A DNA stretch of 64,000 bases from assembly GCF_029784155.1 (NCBI RefSeq), contig NC_073691.1, positions 125,364,714 through 125,428,713 on the forward strand, read 5' to 3'. The notes under the pieces are model-generated. The model saw only the letters and a list, made by a program, of their open reading frames with translations. It was not told the origin of the DNA and made no database searches. Numbering within the stretch: the stretch's first letter is position 1; each line of letters starts with the position of its first letter. This document shows, piece by piece, positions 60,573 to 64,000 of the stretch. A program made the translations under genes and the position numbers. Source of the DNA: Uranotaenia lowii (taxonomy: Eukaryota > Arthropoda > Insecta > Diptera > Culicidae).

Positions 60573-61699
60573 AGGAGTGTTCATTTTATAAAACTGACAC
60601 CTAAATGTTACGATAAAAAGTTGAATTTTAACACAAATTTGATGAAACTGGTTTCATCGTGTATAAAAGTTTGTTGACAAAGCACTGACATATTTTTTTT
60701 TTGTGAGAAAGCGTAAAATGGAACGAATTGATAAAGAAACCCGTGTTTTCATAATTCAAAACTTCTGCTAAGATGGACTATCGTGTAAAAATATTGCAAA
60801 TCTTGTGAAACGATCGAAGTCTGCGGTTTATCAAATCATTAGGAAGTTTGGAGAGCACAATACTCTTGAAGATTTGCCAGGATCCGAAACCAGAAGAGGC
60901 ACAGTGAATCCACAAATGGCGAAGAAATGTGTTAAGCTTTTGTTGTCACATGAACACAACTCTGTTCGAAGAATTGCCAAGAAACTGAAAATTTCTGTTG
61001 GGACCGTCCAAAACATATAACGAAGGAGCGACATTAAGACCTACAGGAAGCAGAGACATCCTTAAAGGAGCGCGGAACTCAGAGACTGGATACGATTTTG
61101 TAGAAGCAAAGTAACCGTTGCATTTTGATGGACGATGAAATTTATTGCAAACTGGACACAGCTGCTCTTCCTGGGCCGCAGTTTTTCTACGCAATTATTG
61201 GTAAGGAGGTACCTCATGATAAGCGATCCATTGAAATCTGTGATATCACCACAAAATCGAAAAGTTTTCAAAAAAGTGCTTGTTTGGCAAGCTATCTGCT
61301 CTTGCGGAGAAAGAAGTTCGCCATATTTCACAACAGGTACCATAAATGGTGAAAATTATCGTAAGGAATGCATCGAAAAACGCCTAGTTCCTCTTTATCG
61401 TCATCATACAAGCCCACCATACAAGCGCAATCTTCAGGGGATGGTAGAGAAGCACAGTCCATCGACGAGTTCAAGTAAATGTGGACAAAAGCCAGCCGAA
61501 AACTGTAAAGGGGCTTATGAGGGGAGTTCGAGAAAAAGTGTACCAATTTTATCGTTGAAAACTTTTGGTTAAATTTCTCACTTTCTTCTTGTTCTGGGTT
61601 AGTTTTGCAATGTTTTTCAGAAAACTCTATGTAATTTGGTCAATAAATGAATAAGATATCGTCAAAACAAAGTGTCCGTTTTATAAAATGAACACTCCT
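60573..61699 (+). mobile_element. Tc1/mariner element, DD37E-related, fourth copy
   Basis: An 1127-bp element between TA (60571-60572) and TA (61700-61701). Ends AGGAGTGTTCATTTTATAAA are exact inverted copies and continue as ACKGACAC. The high end identity suggests a younger insertion than the other three. Confidence 0.88.
60718..61572 (+). pseudogene. Mariner (DD37E-like) transposase pseudogene, deleted
   Basis: Begins at an ATG at 60718 (MERIDKETRVFIIQNF), with a stop after FC at 60769-60771. The helix-turn-helix part reads KRSKSAVYQIIRKFG and RRIAKKLKISVGTVQ. The first Asp is in MDDEIYCKLD (near 61130), followed by a one-frame switch and WQAICSCG, GTINGENYRKECIEKRL. The segment with the second Asp and the Glu is missing: PLYRHH runs directly to a C-terminal WTKA / FEKKCTNF-like tail. 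So the DD37E assignment rests on ends and N-terminal similarity, not on the triad. Confidence 0.78.
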
Positions 61700-62633
61700 T
61701 ACTTTCATATTAACTAAGATCGATTTAATTCAGCTGTTCCATCATTTTCACATGGCTTTGTATTCACATTTCTGGTAGTAGAAACTAATGGTATACCTCG
61801 AAAAACGTCTAGGTGGTTTGAAAAAAAATTTTTTTTTTCATGAGATAAGTTTAGGTACCATCCTGTTCTTGTTTATTCTCAACAACATCAATGTTGGATT
61901 GAATAAATCCAAAGGAGCCATATTTGATGGACTAGGTCTCATTCATTTTAGTAAAAAAAAAATCGGTTCAATTTTCCTGTACCAGTACTTACTATGTAAA
62001 ATAGACTATCATAAATCGGCATTTCATGTAAACAGGCCATTCAGCACTTAGTTCTTTCAGAAATGGGACAGCTACGAATGCGTGTATCTTACAAACCATT
62101 CGTTGGATCGAAATACTTTCTGTGAAGGAAATGAAGGTAATCTTTTGATAATTCATGAACAAATTCGAAAAAAAAATATCGTTTTTTGTAAGTTTTTTTT
62201 TACTTTATTCTTGGTACCACCTATCGGCAGGCGCACACTTTTTCAGTCATGATTTTGATCAGTTTTTCAAACTTATACTTTGTATAATCTGTATTTTAGG
62301 TGGCTGCCTCCTCCTCCTTCAATTTCAGCTACTTTTCTGTCCAATACTTCTCTTTTAAAAGAAACTGAGGGCGATTTAGTAGATACAGCTGTTTCGAAAC
62401 TAACAAAACTTGATTATGTATGAGCCCCTTTAAGGCGTTTTTAATGGAATTTCTGCTGGCAAAATCTGACAATAACGAAGTAAAATCATCATGAGAGTGA
62501 ACTTAAAGTATAATCGTTTAGTATAGATCGTAAGTTGCGAAGGGTACATGCAAGATTACGTATACTCTTTTTAGGCTTAAAAAGCAGCGAAAACCAAAAT
62601 CACGGAGCGGAACCTTGGCAAATAATTTTCTAT

Positions 62634-63973
62634 CTTCTATCTATATAAAAAGCAATTTCCGTATGTTTGTTTGTTTGTTCGTTTGTGTGTTTGTCTTCAA
62701 TAGGCTCAGCCGCCTTAAGACCTAGAGAGCTGAAATTTGGGTGCTCATTCTGATCAGGAAAGATGAGATTTTCGGATGACCCCTTTTCGAAAGCCGTCCA
62801 TACAACACAAGTACTGTTTAAGCGATATTTTCGTTATTTTGAAATGAATGGGAATGAAATTCAGCAAACAGGGGTTTTCAAGGACACGCAATCGATTTCG
62901 GTCTCAAATTTAGTGTGAGAAGTCGGCAAAAGGGGTCGTCCATACAAAACAAATACTGTTTTAGTGATATAAACGATGTTGTTCATTGGAATGAGATGGA
63001 AATTTGCACAAAGGAGTTTTGAGGGACGAACAATCGATTTTATATAGCAGATTTTGTGTAAAGGACCGGCAAAAGGGGTCGTCCATACAACACAAATACT
63101 GTTTTAGTGATATTGACGATATTGCTCATTGGATTCAGATGAAAATTAGCAAAAAGGAGTTTTGAGGGACGAGCAATCGATTTTACGGTCGTCCATACAA
63201 CACAACAACTATTCTAGTGATATTGACGATATTTTACATTGGATTGAAACGAAAATTTGCACAAAGGCGTTTTGAGAGGCGAGCTATCGATTGTTCATTG
63301 GAATGAGATGGAAGTTTGCACAAAGGAGTTTTGAGGGACGAACAATCGATTTCCGGTATCAATTTTTTTGTAAGCTACCGGAAAAGGGGTCGTCTATACA
63401 ACACAAATACTGTTTTAGTGATATTGAAGATATTGTACATTAAGTTGAAATGCAAATTTGTACACGGGAGTTATGAGGAACGAGCAATCGATTTTACGTA
63501 TCAGATTTTGTGTAAGGGACGATTTCGTTGATATTGACGATATTGTGTATTGGATTGAGATGAAAATTTGCACACTGGAGTTTTGAGAGACAGGCAATTA
63601 ATTTAAGGTACAAAATTTCATTAAAGGGGTCGTCAATTTAACCTGTTCACTAATTAGTGGTATTGACGATTTTGTACATTGGATTGGAATGAAAGTTTGT
63701 GTATGTGGGCTTGAAGACATGAGCAAATATATCGATGCCACGAAACAAAACGTCATTTTGATGAATCAGCCACCGTTTTCACGACATTTTAGTGGATATG
63801 AAATGCGTGCAAATTTAAGAACGGGCTTGGGAAACAAAGAGTAACGTCGTTTATGGTGATGGGTTTTCAATTTTTAATTAGGATAATCTTACAGCAAAGG
63901 ATTTTTTCTAAGTTTAAGGAATATCACATTTTTATAGTTCCTGGCGAAACAAAGTTCGTACGGGATCAGCTAG
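62634..63973. mobile_element. Helitron-like non-autonomous element with internal tandem repeats
   Basis: Starts near TCTATATAAAAAGCAATTTC and ends with a small CGAA/TTCG hairpin followed by TACGGGATCAGCTAG (CTAG at 63970-63973), the pattern of insect Helitrons (5' TC, 3' CTRR after a hairpin). Inside are six or more diverged tandem units of about 110-145 bp, each with GGGGTCGTCCATACAACACA, TGTTTTAGTGATATTGACGA and GGGACGAGCAATCGATTT. No Rep/helicase. The boundaries are tentative; the base after CTAG is A, not the usual T. Confidence 0.45.
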
Positions 63974-64000
63974 AATTTTATACAAAACAACCAGCAAATA

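Larger units (their letters stand above)
56905..64000 (-). other. sima: Upstream sima intron, incomplete
   Basis: Sequence 5' of the first visible sima exon, from the acceptor at 56906-56905 to the window edge. No minus-strand exon with bHLH or PAS motifs is seen, so the intron is at least 7.1 kb and the DNA-binding exons lie outside. It holds the 13-bp array, a DD37E mariner and a Helitron-like element. Stretches 56905-57525, 58720-60570 and 61702-62630 show no mobile element that I can name; 58895-58940 is an ATC/GTC-rich microsatellite. Confidence 0.75.

Noticed and set aside
1..64000. CRISPR arrays, bacterial operons, viral genes
   Set aside because: Repeats here are transposon ends or satellites without spacer structure, and the gene model has spliceosomal introns, so the DNA is eukaryotic.

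Overview
The window looks like dipteran nuclear DNA, most probably from a mosquito with a large, repeat-rich genome. It is AT-rich and contains multi-kilobase introns, DD37E and DD37D Tc1/mariner elements, many short inverted-repeat elements, copia and non-LTR remnants, and a 500-N assembly gap (4966-5465). No tool was run. All family names come from reading motifs, and the genus is not determined.

The only convincing host gene is on the minus strand. It is the 3' part of the insect HIF-1-alpha homologue similar (sima). Three exons (56904-56237, 39557-38837, 28784-28234) have consensus splice sites and phases that join exactly, coding for about 645 residues to the stop codon. They carry an LxxLAP oxygen-dependent degradation motif, a second degradation motif around APYISM, Q/S/H-rich linkers, and a C-terminal transactivation tail in which Ser sits where vertebrates have the hydroxylated Asn. 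The bHLH and PAS exons must lie beyond position 64000. The introns in view are 10.1 kb and 16.7 kb, plus more than 7 kb upstream.

Layout: 1-15 kb, a decayed DD37E mariner (47-1290), a piggyBac-like MITE (1587-2191), a gap next to a 1-kb palindrome carrying two tRNA-like units (5500-6496), and AT-rich repeat debris. 15-28 kb, T-rich islands that may include sima 3'UTR, MITEs, a MULE-like fold-back with a GC-rich core (18158-19129), a DD37D element (21556-22789) and a copia/non-LTR composite (23.1-25.3 kb). 28.8-38.8 kb (sima intron), a hAT-like element, a DD37E mariner, a Harbinger-like MITE and a nested set of three hAT-like insertions (33769-38300). 39.6-56.2 kb (sima intron), SINE-like units, a broken MINDY-family deubiquitinase fragment (about 48.8-49.1 kb), a deleted DD37E mariner and a non-LTR tail. 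56.9-64 kb, a 1.2-kb array of a 13-bp repeat, a fourth DD37E mariner and a Helitron-like element with internal tandem repeats.

Every transposase or reverse transcriptase seen is broken, so no autonomous element was recognised. The strongest candidates for something undescribed are the GC-rich hairpin core of the 18.2-19.1 kb fold-back, the nested hAT locus with its preserved empty site, and the palindromic tRNA-like element beside the assembly gap.
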